Source: Berghia stephanieae
Lineage: Eukaryota > Mollusca > Gastropoda > Nudibranchia > Aeolidiidae
Direction: 5' to 3'
Length of the DNA: 64,000 nucleotides
NCBI GenBank assembly: GCA_034508935.3
Contig: CM067445.1
Coordinates: 44,417,342-44,481,341, forward strand
The notes under the pieces are model-generated. The model ran no database searches. It saw only the letters and a program-made list of their open reading frames with translations, and was not told the origin of the DNA. Both the position numbers and the translations under genes were made by a program. Position 1 is the stretch's first letter; the number at the start of each line of letters is the position of its first letter. Shown here one piece after another: positions 49,351-62,300 of this stretch.

Positions 49351-50082
49351 GGTTACTACGGGAAATGCAAAAGTTTCAGGTCACAAAATCCGTCAGTAAA
49401 TAACAACAAATGCAAATAGAATTAGAATTAGAAGACCATTTTTCAGACTTTTTCTGCTGCTTATCTGATTTTCACAATTTTGGTATCATTAGAATCGCGT
49501 CAAAAACCACTTTATAACGATATAGGTTTCATTGAGCTCAATCCGATTCTAATTATTTTTTATACCAAAGGACTATTGTCTGGCAATAATCCAAGCGTTC
49601 ACCTTCGTACTTTCAGTGTGGTGGGAAAGTGAAAGTTCAGAGTTCAGTCAGTGACTGTGACTCGTGACAAGCTTGAGTAGAAGTTTAAGTTTAGGCCTGT
49701 GGGTGAAAATATGCATAAAGCAGGTGGTGAAGAAGGAGTGAATATAGATCATTTTTCATTGGGTTCCCATGGTAGATTCATATTCTCACACCAATCTGAC
49801 CTGAATTTGAACTTGAACTCTAGGCCTAGGGAACGGAAGGAATCGGAATAATGCAAATGCAGGAATCAGGAATGGGACCGGGGATCTGTTGAGCTGATGT
49901 CATAGTATGTAAAAGTACTTACTGTGACTGTGAAGAGATGACTTATTTCTTGTAATTGAATAAATAGGCACACATTTGAAAGGTGAAACTGCTGTTCGAA
50001 GCTTCAACAGGCTTAAAGCGTTGAAGGTCGAATAAGAATGCAGACATGCTCTGATGGGGGCAGCCATGATTGACATTAGTGT

Positions 50083-50789
50083 CAGGGTTTCCAGATTATT
50101 TTTCAACAAAATGCCAGGGGAAGACTCAAAAAATGCCAAAACATTCAAAAAAATGCCAAAGTCTGTTGACTCCCACCCCCACTAAGAAAACTACTCACTT
50201 TTGATAGACAATTTACTATCATATCCTGGTGGCTTGCGTGTTTTATCTTCTTTTTTTTTCTTTTTTTTTTTTTTGAATTATACTAAATTTCCTGTTGGGG
50301 TAATTTTTTACTTACTGACTACTAAGTGGAGTGCTAAACCACTACACCACGGTTGGATTTTAAGAATGAAAAGAAATACATTAACATGAAAGGTAAATAC
50401 GTAAAGGAGTGAAATCATTGGATGCTGTAAAATCAGACCACCCTAACGAACAGAGTTAAAAGTTAACAGGCGACCATGACGCAAATATACACGAGTTTTG
50501 CAGGAGATTCCCAGAAAACTTACGAGGATACTTGTCGAGGGCTGAATTTGAGTGAATATCTGAGGGAGGCAGGGCTAGTTCAGGGTGTGAGTTTTAATAG
50601 CAAAGTTTTCCGATGTGAAGAGATTTGTTTTTACGCGTTTAGAAAGGTGTCATTTGAAGTATAATATACAAGAAAAGAAAATGCCAAATGAAAATGCCAA
50701 ATGCCAAATGATTTTTCTAATGCCAAACGGTTTTCAAAAATGCCAGATTTTTGGAATCTGGCATTTAAAATGCCAAACTGGCAACCCTG
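50083..50789 (+). mobile_element. hAT-type MITE, copy 1 of an adjacent pair
   Basis: CAGGG...CCCTG ends with perfect 8-bp duplication ATTAGTGT (50,075-50,082 and 50,790-50,797). Its centre, about 50,404-50,588, differs from that of its neighbour and holds a short open frame (MTQIYTSFAG...). Confidence 0.92.
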
Positions 50790-50810
50790 ATTAGTGTTGG
50801 GTAATTTGAT

Positions 50811-51475
50811 CAGGGTTGCCAGATTATTTTTCAACAAAATGCCAGGGAAGACTCAAAAAATGCCAAAAACACTCCAAAAAATGCCAAAGTCTGTTGACTC
50901 CCACCCCCACTAAGAAAACTACTCACTTTTGATAGACAATTTACTATCATATCCTGGTGGCTTGCGTGTTTTCTTTTCTTTTTCTTTTTTTTTTTTTTTA
51001 ATTATACTAAATTTCCTGTTGGGGTAATTTTTTACCTACTGACTACTAAGTGAAGTGCTAAACCACTACACCACGGTTGGATTTTAAGAATGAAAAAGAA
51101 ATACATTAACATGAAAGGTAAATACGTAAACAGTTAAATAATTATTGACAATTAAGAAAACTTACTGTTTCGTGTTTCTTATGATGTTTTTTGTTGAATC
51201 TGGTTCAAGTGCAGAGTCCAAAGAAGTTATAGAGAAAAAAAATTAGAAACAATATCCATCACAGTTTTAATAGCAAAGTTTTGCGATGTGAAGAGATTTG
51301 TTTTTACGCGTTTAGAAATAATTAAGAAAAGGTGTCATTTGAAGTATAATATACAAGAAAAGAAAATGCCAAATGAAAATGCCAAATGCCAAATGATTTT
51401 TTCTAATGCCAAACGGTTTTCAAAAATGCCAGATTTTTGGAATCTGGCATTTAAAATGCCAAACTGGCAACCCTG
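50811..51475 (+). mobile_element. hAT-type MITE, copy 2 of an adjacent pair
   Basis: CAGGGTTGCCAG...CTGGCAACCCTG with perfect 8-bp duplication AATTTGAT (50,803-50,810 and 51,476-51,483). Only 21 bases separate it from copy 1. The reverse strand near 51,060 holds a tRNA-like A box (TGGTGTAGTGGTTTAGCAC), also present in copy 1. Confidence 0.92.
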
Positions 51476-51876
51476 AATTTGATCGCTTTTACTCGATCGA
51501 CGACCGAGCGCCAAGCCACGAGTCAGTGCTCGATCTCAATGCCGGAAGAGCGAGTTAGTAAAACGATCACTCGATCGTAAAACGATCAGGCGGGTTGTGA
51601 GCTTGAGACGATCTTGACACGTGAGACGAGCTTGAGACGATCAGGATTCGAGCGAGCGGAGGGGTAACGAGTGTTTCGAATCATTTCAAATTCAAACGAT
51701 CACAGTTTGCCATCCGATACCAATCGCCAATGTTTGCACACGGTAGTCTGTGGTTCTTCCACAGCCCTCACTCCTTGTCAGATGTTAGTGTGTCTGGGTG
51801 GCAGTGGCAGGGAAATTCGTATAGGTGTATCACGCGTGTGTGACAAGACTTCATTAAACCTACTAAAGTTTGACTA

Positions 51877-51917
<41 letters not shown>

Positions 51918-52039
51918 GGCTATTTCTATGACACACACGCATCCCTCTATCAATGAACACTCCTACAGTAGGCCTAGTGCGGCTATGTGGTCTAGTCATG
52001 ACGTAACTATAGGTAGTACTCTAGTCGACCATGGGTCTC

Positions 52040-52345
52040 GTGCATTATAATGGTCTAGTGGTATGACACCCGCTTTGGGATCGGAAAGTCCTGGGTTCGA
52101 GCCTCGCGCTCGGTGCATAGTTGAGTCTTTGGACAAGGCTCTTTACTCACATTCTCTCACCGTACTCAGGTGTAAAATGAGTACCTGGCCGTTAACAGCG
52201 TTCTCTTTGTCTGAAAAATTGTAATATCGCCTAACAGGCGGCATGTCCCGTCCTACATATTAAATGTTGATGTTGACCGGGGACCCCTTTACAAAGCGCT
52301 TTAATCACATTTAGTGGATATTGTAAAGCTCAATTTTTTAAAGTA
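52040..52345 (+). repeat. second tRNA-derived SINE family, best copy
   Basis: ATGGTCTAGTGGTATGACAC (A box) and CCTGGGTTCGAGCCTCG (B box), then CATAGTTGAGTCTTTGGACA, TACTCAGGTGTAAAATGAGT and a 3' end GCGCTTTAATCACATTTAGT. Confidence 0.8.
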
Positions 52346-52408
52346 AAACATTAGCTTTGAATATGGAATGTTTCAATTTTAGATGCCTGTGTATTCTTTG
52401 TTAGTTCC

Positions 52409-52494
<86 letters not shown>
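52409..52494. repeat. (TCA)n microsatellite
   Basis: About 28 units of CAT, directly next to the SINE at 52,497. Confidence 0.9.
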
Positions 52495-52496
52495 GG

Positions 52497-52705
52497 GGCA
52501 GCGGTACGGTCTTTGGTTAGCACCCGAAAGGTACCGAGTTCGATCACCCGCCGCTGAGTGGTCTTGAGCAAGTCACCTTGCCCTAACTAAATTTGCGGCG
52601 CTGCACTGCGGCTATCGCTTGGGTTATTCCAGTCTTCCCTTAGAATAGACCCGAAAGACGAATCTCCCCTATGGGATGAATAAAGGGAATTATGTTTAAT
52701 TTATT
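52497..52705 (+). repeat. tRNA-derived SINE, CORE-like
   Basis: GGGGCAGCGGTACGGTCTTT...GAGTTCGATCACCCG (A and B boxes), GTCTTGAGCAAGTCACCTTG, then CCCCTATGGGATGAATAAAG. Uninterrupted member of the family at 15,403. Confidence 0.75.
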
Positions 52706-53837
52706 TATCATCACCATCATATCAGCGGGATCATCATCATCACCACCACCACCACCACCACCCTAATAATAATGGATAAAATAAATATCAACACATTTCA
52801 ATGTAATAATCAATCTAAAATCAATCAGTGCTCCTAAAAGACCCTTTGATTTCTTTGTCTAATTCGTTCCATACTTTTGGAGTCCCGACAAAGAAAGATT
52901 TTCAGCTAACTATAGTTTATATATGGGAATATTAATCAGTCGTTTATATTGGAATCGGAGTTGTCTAGCAGGTGTATTAGTTCAAAGCGCATTTCCAAGG
53001 ATTTACCATGCTCAATGAACTTCACAATATTTAATTTAATTTATTCCTCCGGCACGCCATATCGACCATACATCCATTTCGTACAGTAGGTACCGATCGC
53101 TGTTTGGAGTCTTTTTGTATTAAAGCTCTTTACAATAGCCGTCATTGCTTATAAGATAAGAATACATTCACACCTGAGTCAAGTGCCTGACACACGGACT
53201 TAACGTCTGGATCACAATTTTCAACAATCACTGTCACTCATCCGGCCATTGACAAGGCTTGATTTTGTGACAAGAGACACCGTACCACTGAGCGACCGAA
53301 CAAATAATCACCATCTGCGCCATCGTCATCATCATCATCATCATCATTATCATCATCCTCATCACAGCCGTAACAGCCAGCAAAACCACAATCATCATCT
53401 TCGGGTCCGGTCTATCCGTGTGGGGGGTGGGGGTGGAACCTGCTAAAGTATTTCATTTTTTAAACAGAAACACGATAATCATCATCATCATCATCATCGT
53501 CATCCATTGTCGTCGGCATCGTTATCATCGTGTCCGGGCAATCCGTGTGTGTCTGGGTGTGGAACCTGCTAAATATTATTATTATCTACCTACCTAATAA
53601 AAACACACCATTCTTGTTCATTTATTTTTCAAATAATGAAATGAAAGGCACGACCTTTCCCGCACACACAAGAGGCGATGACGACCAGTGACAAATTATG
53701 GGAGGTGGGGGCGGCCGACAACTTTTGGCGCGACATAAATATGAAATGTTAAGGTGACAGCGGGATGATGGTGGTGGGAAGGGGGGGGGGGGGGGGGGGG
53801 GGTCTCAACCCTTCACCATCAACAACTGTTTGATGGC

Positions 53838-53870
<33 letters not shown>

Positions 53871-53894
53871 TGTGATGCGACGAACGATCATAAT

Positions 53895-54138
53895 CAAGGC
53901 TGCCAGACAGCCAGATTTCTTCTTGCCCAAGTAGTCAAATAGACCCCAAATAGCCAAACACCACAAGCATTCTGACTCCCTTGAAAAACTCATTTGTTTT
54001 GATTAACAAAACAATCGACTACAGTTGGATAAACTTATCTTTTCATTTTTTTTAAATAAAATATTTTTTTTTAAATGAATAATAATAGAAAAGCGTTTCT
54101 TAGTAAGCAATTTTGAACTTGGCCATCTGGCAGCCCCC
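53895..54138. mobile_element. short MITE with GGCTGCCAGA ends
   Basis: GGCTGCCAGA...TCTGGCAGCC inverted ends with 7 of 8 flanking bases shared (ATCATAAT / ATCATAAC). 244 bp, interior AT-rich. The 8-bp duplication suggests hAT. Confidence 0.65.
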
Positions 54139-54362
54139 ATCATAACCAGCTGCAGTCAAGCCAGCCACAGACATAAGAGAGGGAGGGGTATGTGAAGTTT
54201 CCTGTGGCAAACGAGTTGCTCGTGTTTTTTTTTTTCAAACGAATCACTGCTCGATGACGTCACTGACTCGAAACCCGCTCGAAACCGACTCGATTTTAGA
54301 GGACTCGATCGAAAACCCGCTCGATTTGATCGTTTCAAACTCGACCCAGCACTAAATTGACA

Positions 54363-55694
54363 TGAAAGAAAGAGAAAGGTCGTCGGAATGAAACGGAAGT
54401 CTTAACACTGGGAATTCCCGTTTAAATATCTCCATAGATATAATTTTGGAAAATTTGGCAACTTGTTATCTTCTTCTACATCTGTTAAATTTATTGTAAG
54501 CCAAATATTGTCATACACTAAGAGACGTTAAAAGCATGACAATGAATATGAATTTTAACTACATTGTATTATCAAATGGTTGACAATTAGTATGAGCTTT
54601 TCCTATCTGCTTTCTTTTGTTTTTCTCAATGTATTTCATTATATCTAGAAAATATCATGAAACATTTCTTATTTCAATTCTACTTTCTCTTTTCGGTTCA
54701 CTGGATTTCACCACCCCAAAATCCCAACAGTAAAAAAAAAAAATTAAAAAAAAAACAATAACACAATGACGTCACCTGTAAGTTATGATTTACTTTTCAC
54801 TCTGTTAATTGATTATTGGTTTTATTATATGAATTGGCCAGGTCCCAAACTCCCTCGCCACGATCCTCTCAGTCTCAGGCAGATTGGTATTCAGGCTCCG
54901 ATTCATTAATTATAATCGTGTGTGTGTGTGTGGAGTGAATAAGTGAATATCCCTGGACCCTGACCTACCTCTGTGCTTGTACGTACACACTCATTTCACC
55001 ACTCACTACTACTGTGCTTCTACTAACCAGGTTTATTGGCACTACCTGGGTACTATCGTAATAAAGTGGTCCCTGTTTAGAACAGTAATTTTACTGATGT
55101 TTATATGCTGATCAAGAGAAATTGCAGTCGAATTTTGTTGATGTCAAAAAGGGTCTGATAACCCATATTGTTATGGGCTCATTGTTGTATTGGAAATACT
55201 CTATACCAACGCAAAATAGTGTCCATTACAACAATGTTTAATCAAGTCCATAATTGCATTGGAAATCAGACCTAGATAGTAGTATGTTCATATCGGTACA
55301 TTGCAAATGCATACTGTTTCGATACATTAGCATAGAGGAGTAAAGTATGGAATTTGAAATAAATACATTGTAATTAAGTACGGCATTTAATTTATAAGCA
55401 ACTTATCCTTTACGTTGGATGACCCCCTATTTCGGAAGATCCCAAGTGTCATAGTTATAGTTTTTGACATCTGTCAATCATAGTGAAAATTTGTGATTAG
55501 TAGTCTATCCCCGCACCCTTATGTTTTTGAAAGAAATTTTTAAAAATCTTTTAAAAATCAAATGTGGCAATCTGGCTGCTAGTCAAAGCATTTCATTGGT
55601 AAAATTACTCCACTACAAGAATCGCTTTTTTACGAATGTACCAACTGAAAATGGTCTGATGGCTTGTGAGCTAAGTAAGCTACTGGGTCATTTG
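54363..55694. other. noncoding, no gene seen
   Basis: AT-rich sequence between the hollow element and the Tigger element; no homology recognised. Confidence 0.4.
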
Positions 55695-55696
55695 TA

Positions 55697-58600
55697 CAGT
55701 GGAGTCCATTTATAACGAGAAATCTGTTGTAGCGGCATCTTTCTTAAACCCCGTTTTTTTCTCTTCTTTATCTTTGTAAAAAAAGTATCGCTATATAACG
55801 CAATTGGACAAATACGTGAGTCGGTTATAACGGAATAGTGCTGCTAACTGCTGCTGCTGTGTACAGCGTAAAAGCGAATAAAACCTGGTCGGTTGCGAAA
55901 TGACATAATGCGTCAATGGTCTGTATAGCGAATGGGATATCCTCAGTGGGCAAACAAACAATGAAGACTGCGTGGAATGAGTTAGGAGGGGAGGGGGGGT
56001 TGGAGGGGTAGAGATAAGATGGGCGCATTGCGTGAAACACACTAGCAGTGTTTGCTGTTAGGCATCGCGTACAAGAGCCTGGTGTTAGGCAAGATGACTA
56101 GATGTAATCACTTAAACCAGTACAATGGCTCTCACTTCTTTGATTACGATGGGGGATGAGTTGGCGGGGGGGGGGGGGGGGGGGGGAACCGGAACCTTAC
56201 AATGTACCGAATGAATGCGAGTGGAGGGCATGAGATGTGCAAGCGAGCAGAACGAACTCACAACGTAATGGTATGGGGGCGACATGGTGGTGTTATACGA
56301 TGCCTTGGGTAGGGGAGAACGCAACTTGTGAGTCCCTTTCTTTCTTATTGCCAACGCCGAGCAGTCAACATAGCAAGGGCTAGTCAGTTTTAATTTAATT
56401 TTCATCAGTACCAGTCAAGACATATCCTTGTTCAATACATTTTTATAATGGCCTCTAACTCTATATCATTTATCAAGAAACGTAAATGTTTAACTCTTGA
56501 GACCAAAGCTATTTTGATTGAAGAGGTCGATAAAAAGATCCGAACAAAAGCAGAAATTTGTCGGTCGTATGACATCGCTTCAAGTACCTTACACACCATC
56601 TTGAGAGATAGAGAAACCATTATTGCGGCGTATACCAGTGGACGATTCCAGCAAGAAAGGAAGAAAATAAGAAAGCCCGACTTTGAAGATGTTGACCGCA
56701 GCTTGTTCTATGATTCAACCAGGCTAGAAGCCTCAGTGTCCCGATTTCAGGCCCCATCTTAATGGAAAAAGGCAATGAACTTGCAAAAACCCTAGGACAC
56801 CAGAACTTCGACATGACATTGGTTGGTTGAATCACTTCAAGGCCAGACACGCCATTTCAATGAAAGTCGTTTGCGGTGAATCAGCTTCAGTTTCGACCGA
56901 AACTATTGACAGTTGGAGGAAAGGTCAGCTGCAAGAAATCCTGAGGAAATACCAGCCCGGTTAAATCTTCAACGCGGACGAAACTGGGCTGTTCTACAAG
57001 TGCCTGCCAAACCACACGCTTGCGAGTCAGGGGGAGATGTGCAGTGGCAACAAGATTCCAAAGGAGAGGATCACACTGTTAGTTGCTGCCAACATGAATT
57101 GGACGGAGAAGTTGCCACTCCTCACAATAGGGAGGTTCGAGAAGCTGCGGTGTTTCAAAAACATCAAAGCTCTTCCAACAGAGTATAAATTCAATAGAAA
57201 GGCGTGGATGACAAGTACGATCTTCGAGCAATGGGTGCGGAAGCTAGATAGAAAGTTCATTCTGTAAGGAAGAAGCGTCACACTCATTGTGGACAACTGC
57301 TCTGCGCACCCACATAATATCACTGATTTGAAGGCCATCCAACTGTTTTTCCTGTCGCCAAACACCACAAGTGTACTACAACCCTGTGACCAGGGGATTA
57401 TCCAATCGTTTAAAGTACTCTACAGAAAGAGGGTACTAAAACGACTTATTGCCACCATGGACAAGGATGGGAGCGCCGACAGTTACTTAAAAATGAGTGT
57501 GTTGGATGCAATGTACACCTCTGCTTCTGCATGGAACGATGTTAAGATGGAGACCATTGCAAAATTGCTTTCGCCACGCTGGATTCAAAATCACCTCAAC
57601 TACTCTGTCTCCAATGGTTGATTTGGACAGTGATCTGTCAGTGTCAGATGCCGTGCACGATATTGTACCCATCAACGATCGCACCGACATCGACAACCTT
57701 TTTGACAGACTGAGAGACATAGTGCCTCTGAGTATGACGGCCAATGAATATCTGTCAGTGGATGAGAGTTTTACTCCAATAGAGGAGTTGTCAACCTCTG
57801 ACATAGTACAATGTGTAACTGGAGAGAGTTCAGAAATAATAGAAGAGAAAGACACAACAGAAGAAGGTGCCGTCATTCTGTCCAAAGCAACACTGCAGGC
57901 ATTTGAAGTGGTTTGCCAGTTTTGCATGCAGCAAGAAAACGGCATGTCAGTGCTAGGGAACATCAACGTCCTAGACAATTTCATCAATGACATTGCCACC
58001 AGTACAAAGAAACAGTCAACAATTGACTCTTTTTTCAAACCTAAATCCATGATATAAGAACAAGTGTTTTTTAAAATATGATAACCTATATTACCCATGC
58101 TATGTATCATGAATTTGCCTAAGATCTCAAGATTTGAATGAGTGGACGAAAGTGGTGACTTAATTTACTTCATCTGCAATGTTAGAATTAGATAGTTAAT
58201 ATTGTTTAATTTCATGTTATTTTTTGAATTGTCTGTCTGGATTGTTGAGTGTGTATTTGAATTTGTATTTTGTTAGATGGGATAAATAAAACTGGAACAA
58301 CCCCTGCCCATAACGTACAAAATAAAAAGAAAACCTGATTAAAAATAACCCCCCCCCCCCCCCCCCCCCCACAAAAAAAAGTCGAACAGAATCTTAATTG
58401 ATCAACTATACTTAATGCCCAACGGTCATGTCCAACGATATCACTATCAGTATCAGGGGAGATAATAAAAAGAATAATTATAACCCAATACCCAGAGTAG
58501 GCCCGTGTAATTATTTCCCTTGAGTTTATTATAACAAGAATCCTGCTATAACGGATTTTTCTCACCAGTCCCATACATCTATTTCAACAGGATTCCACTG
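55697..58600 (+). mobile_element. Tigger/pogo-type DNA transposon
   Basis: CAGTGGAGTCC at the left and GGATTCCACTG at the right are the Tigger-type inverted ends, flanked by TA on both sides (55,695 and 58,601), the expected Tc1-mariner target duplication. The 2.9-kb element carries one transposase region on the plus strand, a G run (56,163-56,186) and a C run (58,349-58,371). The internal word TATAACGGATTTTTCTC is repeated near the right end. Confidence 0.88.
56448..58057 (+). pseudogene. Tigger transposase (CENP-B/pogo family), frame-broken
   Basis: N-terminal CENP-B-like helix-turn-helix: KKRKCLTLETKAILIEEVDK and SYDIASSTLHTILRDR (from 56,448). The DDD catalytic triad is all visible: NADETGLFYK near 56,970, VDNCSAHPHN near 57,290 and LQPCDQGIIQSF near 57,380. 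A C-terminal acidic domain runs to the stop at 58,057. The coding region needs at least three frames: it leaves frame after 56,760, has a stop just before the second Asp (about 57,265) and shifts again near 57,500-57,620. It is therefore not expected to make a whole enzyme, though motif conservation suggests modest age. Confidence 0.88.
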
Positions 58601-58977
58601 TATCACGTTATATTTTAATTCTTTCTCGGAAATGTACCTATGGAATTTTTTGGTATTTGTTTGGTGTTTTAAAAATAATGCAACGACATGGTGCTGTTTC
58701 TTCATGACAATCCCCACCACCACCCTTATCTTTCATATTCACAATTCATAGTAATGGCTTCTCTGGACTGAATGGTCATCTAATTTTGTGAAAGAAAAAC
58801 AAAAAGTGGAAAAACGTTTAGATCGGCATACATATTTGAAGTTATAATATACCGGTAAATGTAGAAGTAAGTTGGCTGCAGGGACTCAATTTATATCTCC
58901 AAATTCACGTCGTATTTGATATTTTTCAATTCAATGAAAATGTCTCCTCTCCTACTCCTACTGTCTCATCCTCAGTC

Positions 58978-59070
58978 TCTCCCAATGCATCTCTCTCTAT
59001 CCCTCTCTCCCTCTATCTCTTTCTCCCTCTCACTCTCTCTCTCTCTCTTTCTCCCCCTCTCTCTCTCTCT

Positions 59071-59116
<46 letters not shown>

Positions 59117-59147
59117 CTCCTCTCTCTCTCTCTCTCGCTCTCTCTCT
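58978..59147. repeat. (CT)n-rich tract upstream of NXT exon 2
   Basis: Interrupted CT repeat ending about 125 bases before the exon. Confidence 0.85.
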
Positions 59148-59273
59148 TGCGTACAATACAGACACAAACACTCTTGTCATTTGGACACAACTGCACAAAC
59201 TTCAGCAATGCTATTTCTCAATCAGATGGCAGACCTTCATGATTATAACTCTACTTCTTTTTTATTTCATTAG

Positions 59274-59360
59274 AATATTCGATCTCGTATTGACCAAGCG
59301 ACCATGGCTGTGAGTGAGTTTTCAAGTCTGTACCATGAAGCTGTTGACAAAAGAAGACAG
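59274..59360 (+). CDS. NXT2: NXT exon 2
   Basis: Twenty-nine codons, phase 0 at both ends; acceptor TTTCATTAG, donor CAG|GTAAGATC. Encodes the first long helix of the NTF2 fold. Confidence 0.88.
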
Positions 59361-62300
59361 GTAAGATCTGTTAAGATTTGACCATGATTATGATTAGTCC
59401 TAGAAAGTCATGAGGCAGTGTGGCTCAACATATTGGTCTTTGCTTTGTACCCACTGTGTAGCCTTGAACATGTCACCGCACCCTAACTCGCTGCACTGCG
59501 GTTAACGCATGGGTTATTCTAGTCTTTCATTTGAATAGAGCCCAAAGACAAATTTCTTCATGAGAATGAATAAAGGGAATTTTATTTATTTATTTATAAT
59601 TTTTTTTTTATTTCTTTAATGTTAAAATTTTTTCCATATTAATTTGGTTACAATGGGAGTGCTAATTGCAGTATATAGGAGGAATACGACTTGGGCATCA
59701 TGATTCATTAAAGCCAGAATCAAATCAATGTTCCTTTTTTTTTGTGTGGTGAAAACGTGAAAGGATCCAATGTAAGAGTAGTGCAGACCTGCTAGTACTA
59801 CGATGTAGAATTACAAATTTTTTGATTCAATAAAATCTTGTTGAAAAAGAATGTTTTGTTTCTTAGAACCTATATTTAGGACAGTGGAGCATTTTTGGAT
59901 CATGCTGAAGGCAAATTATTTATTTCTAAAGCTATTTAAATTGACTTTTTCTTTTTTTTTTTTTTCCCTGGGAAATACGAATTTTTGAAATTTCAATTAG
60001 GCAGCTCTGGATTAGTGTAAGCTCAGCTGTAAAAAAATAACAAAAGAAGGGTCTAAGAATTTCTAAATTCCATTAAATTTGACATTCCACTCTTATCTCT
60101 GCCTGGGATCAATTGATGCATTCTGTTTTGTTCAAAAACTCCTAACATCTGCCAGCCAGATCTCACATTTTGATATGTTTCTCTCAAACTGTGTTATGTA
60201 TTATCACGAACCTTTGCATACAGTCTTAGATTTTACTAGACTTAATGAATGCTAAATACAAATAATGTATCTTTTATGGTTGCCTCACAATCACTAATTC
60301 CTTAGATGTTTTACTGTGTTTTCGTTTTTACCATCCAGATCATTAGATCTTTACAGTAACACACACAGCATAATGTTATGATGACTATTCTCAAGAAGGG
60401 GTATCGTGTGGACCCAGAGCAGAATTCTTGACCCCACCACCTCAATTTGTACACAAAACAAACAATCAGACACCATTCCCATCCCTGTTTCACTTACACT
60501 TTTACAATATTGTGAGTGTTTTTTAGTGAAAAGGAATGCGAACTTAATCTGTACGACATGCTGCATATAACCTTTTTGTTGTGCAGTGAATATTTCTCAA
60601 TTCCACTCGTAAATCCCTGATTAGCATATATGTGTAGTGTGTTAATATGTTGTGAAACAATATGAAACACAAATATACAGTAAATCTATTATGATAGAAG
60701 GCAGGGTCCTTGATTTTTATAGATCGTTAAAAAACTAACTTTTGAACCAGTTGTGCCATCTGAATCTAAGCCATCATATCAAATTGCAATGAAATTTATC
60801 ATACATTTTCAAAGATAGGAGTCAAAGAGTATGATCATGAATTTTGAATTGGACTATAACATACTAGTCCAGAATTCAGTTGAGTTAATCTCCACTGAGC
60901 TTTACTTTACAATGGGAAAGATGCTAGAAAAATCTATCATTTTCATTTGTCAATTTGATTTTTATTTTCTATTTACCTTTTCAGTTATTGAATAAAATCT
61001 ACCGTGAAGACGCCCATCTAGTGTGGAACGGTCACCCCCTGACAGGACTTGAACAAATCAGTAAATTTTTTGACAATTTACCCACGTCAAATCATTTTAT
61101 AGAAGGCATGGATACACAACCGGTTGTCGCAGGTTGGTATGCTTTGATGATGTATGTTTGTTTTGTACATCATACTTGGTGGGTTTGTTATTTATATAAT
61201 TTTTACACCTTATGTTATAGGGATCTTACACTTATATGGTGAAGGAGGCCTCAATCTTTTACAATGGTATTTATTTATTTTTTTTCGAATTTTTTCCACT
61301 TTAATTTTTTACCAAATCTCATTTGAGAATTCGTGCCTGTGGTCAACAGCATCTGTTATTACACTGAACTAATGCAAATTTTGCCTCTAGAAGCTCATAA
61401 GAAGGGTTGAAGGGTTGAAGTTGAACTAAATACATATTAGGCAGTCATGGTATCAAATTAATGATTCCCAAATACATTCCATATATGGAACAACTTGCCT
61501 AATGGTGTCAATCTATTGAGCCCTTTAAACAGCCTTACAGATTTTCACAAGGATATTACATAAATTACTGAATTAATCATTTAAGATAGATAGATATAGA
61601 TGAATGTTTGTTTAGCTCATTGCCAAAAATTCACCATGATCAATGTGCTTCTCAATGCTTATTCTCCAAGCAGGTCATAGTCATAAGGAACAAAATTTCC
61701 ATATGATGCAGTAGTAGAATTTACCTGAGACGTCCTTTTGTTCTCACTAGTAGTCATAGTCAGGTTGTCATCAAGTCTTGGTCAAGTGGGATAATATTGA
61801 ATCTGCTCTTGTTGATCCCAAATTTTTCTGATTTACGTGTGCTCCATTGACAATGGATAAAGTCAACCCTGCTTAAAGTCAACCAATCTTTCTGGTCCTA
61901 CGGTGTTGGTGTTATCAGGATTCCACTGTAACGCATCTTTCCCATGGATATAATGCTACCCATGTAGAAATGACCTTGCTGAACATTACTTTAATGTGTT
62001 ACAAGGCAATAGTTCGAATGGATAAGTGTCAGATGAAAACGGAGAATAAAATTATTGCAAGGTTCTCAAGGGAGTCGACCCTGGGACCCAACTAATATGA
62101 CGCCCACTGCCTGGCTGAGAGAAAGAGAGAGAGAGAGAAAGAATGAGTGAGATAGGGCGCACTAGCACTGACCGTTCCAGCAACCAATTGGGGACAGAAT
62201 TGGTCCCCTGAATTTGTGATATGTTTATTCTCTGTTTTCACCTGGTAATTCTTTTCCCTTCATTTCCCATCATTATTGATATAAGTGATAGCTCCATACT

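Larger units (their letters stand above)
50076..54355. mobile_element. old hollow DNA element with TTAGTG(C/T)TGGGT ends
   Basis: TTAGTGTTGGGT on the left (interrupted by MITE copy 1) and ACCCAGCACTAA on the right are inverted ends, immediately flanked by the same seven bases ATTGACA (50,069-50,075; 54,356-54,362). Both subterminal zones are packed with CTCGATCG-like words. With the two MITEs removed it is about 2.9 kb. Inside are two SINEs, another MITE and TCA/CA/G repeats but no transposase. A hAT-like, non-autonomous element is the best fit. Confidence 0.6.

Noticed and set aside
57487-58110. 207-codon minus-strand frame
   Set aside because: Antisense shadow of the Tigger transposase C-terminus.
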